Assembly (NCBI GenBank): GCA_027186245.1
Contig: CP114498.1
Location: 1,929,501 to 1,993,500 of the forward strand
DNA: 64,000 nt
Direction of reading: 5' to 3'
DNA from: Coriaria nepalensis
Lineage: Eukaryota > Streptophyta > Magnoliopsida > Cucurbitales > Coriariaceae
Positions 61,752 through 64,000 of this stretch are shown here, in pieces (the stretch's first letter is position 1; the number at the start of each line of letters is the position of its first letter). Below the pieces are notes generated by a model. The model saw nothing but the letters and a program-made list of their open reading frames with translations. It did not search any database and was not told where the DNA came from. The translations under genes and the position numbers were made by a program.

Positions 61752-64000
61752 ATAAAGGAAGTTGTAATTAATTATCCCTCTAGGCATTACTGGCAACTTA
61801 AATGTGTATTTATGTTGAGAAAAAAGGGCACATTTTTCTGTGTCAAGTACATGAATCCAGCAAGAGAAAGAAAAGGAGGAGAATTGTTTCTGGGTTTTGA
61901 GAACAGAGATCTCACAAAAAGAAGAATTGCCTGAAAATAAATAAACAAATAAAATAATAATTAAAAAAATAAAAATTTATAAACGAATGCAGAGCTACTT
62001 TACGAAGTACTTATAATAGAACAAAAAAAATACTGATATATTATGTGATATAAAAAATAAAAAATAAATCCAATTAATGTGAGAAAGCTGAAACAGAGTT
62101 CAGGCCTATAATTGTCTATCTCGAGCACCAGTTTTTGTCCGAGGGACCAATGGGATGTAATAGTTAGTATATTCTAAAAAAAGAAGAAGCTGAAATTATT
62201 ACATGTTTAGAGGCAGGCCTGTACACCTGTAGTGAAAATTGAAAAAACTGTGGGTAAAAGTTCAAATGTGCATCTTCTAAAGTTTGGTATCTGTCAATTA
62301 GATATCTTTCTTTCTCTTTTTTTTTTTTTTTTTTTTAAAGCTGCTTATGAGAGTGAACTTCTTACCAAATTACTAATCTTCACATAATAACATACATCTT
62401 AGTTTTGTTGCATATAATTGAGATTGTGACTTGTTTTGTGCATTTTCAATTTTCAAGTCAAAATTTGGTAGAATGCATGGTAACATAAACCTAACCTGAA
62501 TAGACTAATCATTCCCTTAAGTCTTTTCCCCCCAGTTAGCCCTCTGTATGATCTGCTTAAGAAGTAGAAGAAGAAAACCCACATCAAGATTTTATTGTCT
62601 TCTAGCGTTCTAGGATATGGTCTCTGATTGCTTAGTAATTACAATTTGAATGGAAGTGTTTCATTAGTTCAAGAATGATATGAGATCATCAGTTTTAGAA
62701 GGGCAGACCTATTCGGCTTTTCTCGAGAAAATTTGAGATCTTTTGTAGGGAAAACACAATATTCTCAGTAACTTTTCAAATTCTAGTTTCAAAACAAACA
62801 TTAAAAAGGGGAAAAGGAAAAAAAAAAAAAAAAAAAGACTCAAAGATTTGTATGCTTATTTTCATTAAGCTACTAGAATTTTGGTGAACCAACTCTTTAT
62901 TACAGTCAAAATGGTACAAAATCCAACCCTTTTGTTAATGACTTTATGTTTTTTCTATCAAAATATTTTATTATTATTCATTTTTTTTTTTAAGAAGAAA
63001 TTTCATATCTTGATCTAAATTATCATATGGTTAATGGAAGGAGGGTCCAACTTCTCTTAATGCTCATCATCTTTACTAACCTTTTTTTTCCCATAATATG
63101 CTCCTTGTCCCCCTTTTCATCTTTCTACTTGACCAAACAATTTTCATGCCTACCATCTTTGTTGATTTTAACACAAGCATTGTCCTAGTACAATTGGTGA
63201 TTATCATATTCATTCATCCGGATATAAAATTTTAAAGATCGTTATTCTTTAAATTAACTAGTAATCCTAAATTATTTTGATTTGTTAGGTGAAATTAAAT
63301 CGTTTTGATTCTTAATCTCTGTTTGGTTTTATTTTGATTTTGCCGAAATCTTAAATCAAGAATGAAGATTCGAGATTAATTAACTATTCACCAATCTGAA
63401 AAAAAATAAAAATAAAAAGAAAAAAATATTATATAACGAACTCATCGAACTTGTATTATTTCAATCCAATAAGGAGACGACGGATAGAAGCTCTGGTCAA
63501 ATTTGCTTCATATTTTTCTTTTAACTTTAATTAAAGGTTAACACTAAAGTGGAATGATATCAAGCTAATAAGGTGGCACTAAATAAGAATTAATTGGGAT
63601 TCATGTAATTAGTAATGATTGATTAGGCAAGTTGATATTCCTTCAAAAGGAAAAGTAATAAAAAATGAAATTAAGTTTGTCAAATGATAGTGATGTTATA
63701 TGCTTCAAAGTCTTAATTAACTTGCATCCACTATCAAAAATATAAGATAAAATTAGTGGGTGGCCTTGTTTCCAAGCTTATACGTAACCAAAAAGGATCA
63801 TACACACCATCATTGATTATAAGGAATTTCTCTTTTTATATGAAGAAGGAATATTGGTCGAAATTCCTCTCGAGGAAAAAAAAAAAAAAGGGGCATTTAA
63901 TAGATAAAATTAGATAACGAATTATTTTTCGAAAAAGATGCTTTTTGAGTAGAATAAAATTATTCATTCGTTTAACTGTATTTCACATAATATTTAAAAT
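61395..64000. other. AUX/LAX upstream region and gene-free window end
   Basis: No coding exon. An A-run plus AT run lies at about 61697-61745, and poly-T or poly-A tracts near 62315-62335 and 62818-62837. The first few hundred bases should contain the AUX/LAX promoter; I did not find reliable auxin-response elements. Confidence 0.6.
61697..61745. repeat. poly-A plus (AT)n microsatellite
   Basis: About 20 A residues followed by about 14 AT units, the same structure as at 2154-2216 and 34255-34298. Confidence 0.95.

Overview
This is nuclear DNA from a flowering plant, most likely a core eudicot. It is AT-rich and has short GT-AG introns and long non-coding stretches. Its genes include plant-specific families: an AUX/LAX auxin carrier, a CRINKLY4-related kinase, NFXL2, a Yippee-like protein and FAR1-type and MuDR-type transposase relics. 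I cannot name the species or family from the sequence. Exon models below were assembled by eye from splice signals, and reading phase was checked across every junction of the intact genes.

Layout: 1-2.6 kb is gene-free. Next come a plant DYRK-type kinase (+), an intronless CRINKLY4-related receptor kinase (+), NFXL2 (-) and a PI-specific phospholipase C (-). From 19.0 to 21.4 kb lie two relics: the last two exons of a second PLC and a truncated ABC1K/aarF-type kinase gene. After a gene-poor stretch follow a small membrane protein (+), mitochondrial uS17 (+) and NUP88/MOS7 (+). From 34.3 to 35.7 kb is a mosaic of pseudogene fragments: CYP90A1/CPD pieces, ERD6-like sugar-transporter pieces and a 166-bp direct repeat differing at one base. 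Then come a Yippee-like gene (+), arginyl-tRNA-protein transferase ATE (-), a FAR1-type relic (+), a BPP-type basic proline-rich protein gene (+), a MuDR-type relic (-), a small PH-domain gene (+), an anthranilate synthase alpha gene with several disabling lesions (-) and an AUX/LAX carrier (-). The last 2.6 kb is gene-free.

The genes do not form one pathway. What links them is probably ancestry. From memory, the gene set matches two Arabidopsis blocks: At2g40070-At2g40120 (BPP1, ABC1K, small membrane protein, Yippee, PLC6, DYRK-like kinase) and At5g05660-At5g05730 (NFXL2, MOS7, CPD, ATE1, PH protein, ASA1). The CRINKLY4-related/PLC pair also resembles At3g55940-At3g55950. Here the sets are interleaved, and several members (ASA, CPD, ABC1K, second PLC) are broken. 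The simplest reading is that the window keeps an ancestral order now split between Arabidopsis duplicate blocks, while some of its own members are decaying, perhaps because intact copies exist elsewhere.

I found no convincing tRNA, rRNA, CRISPR array or complete transposable element, and no clearly new biological system. The most interesting signals are the pseudogene mosaic with its recent 166-bp duplication, the decayed anthranilate synthase, and the cluster of decayed loci in otherwise conserved gene order.
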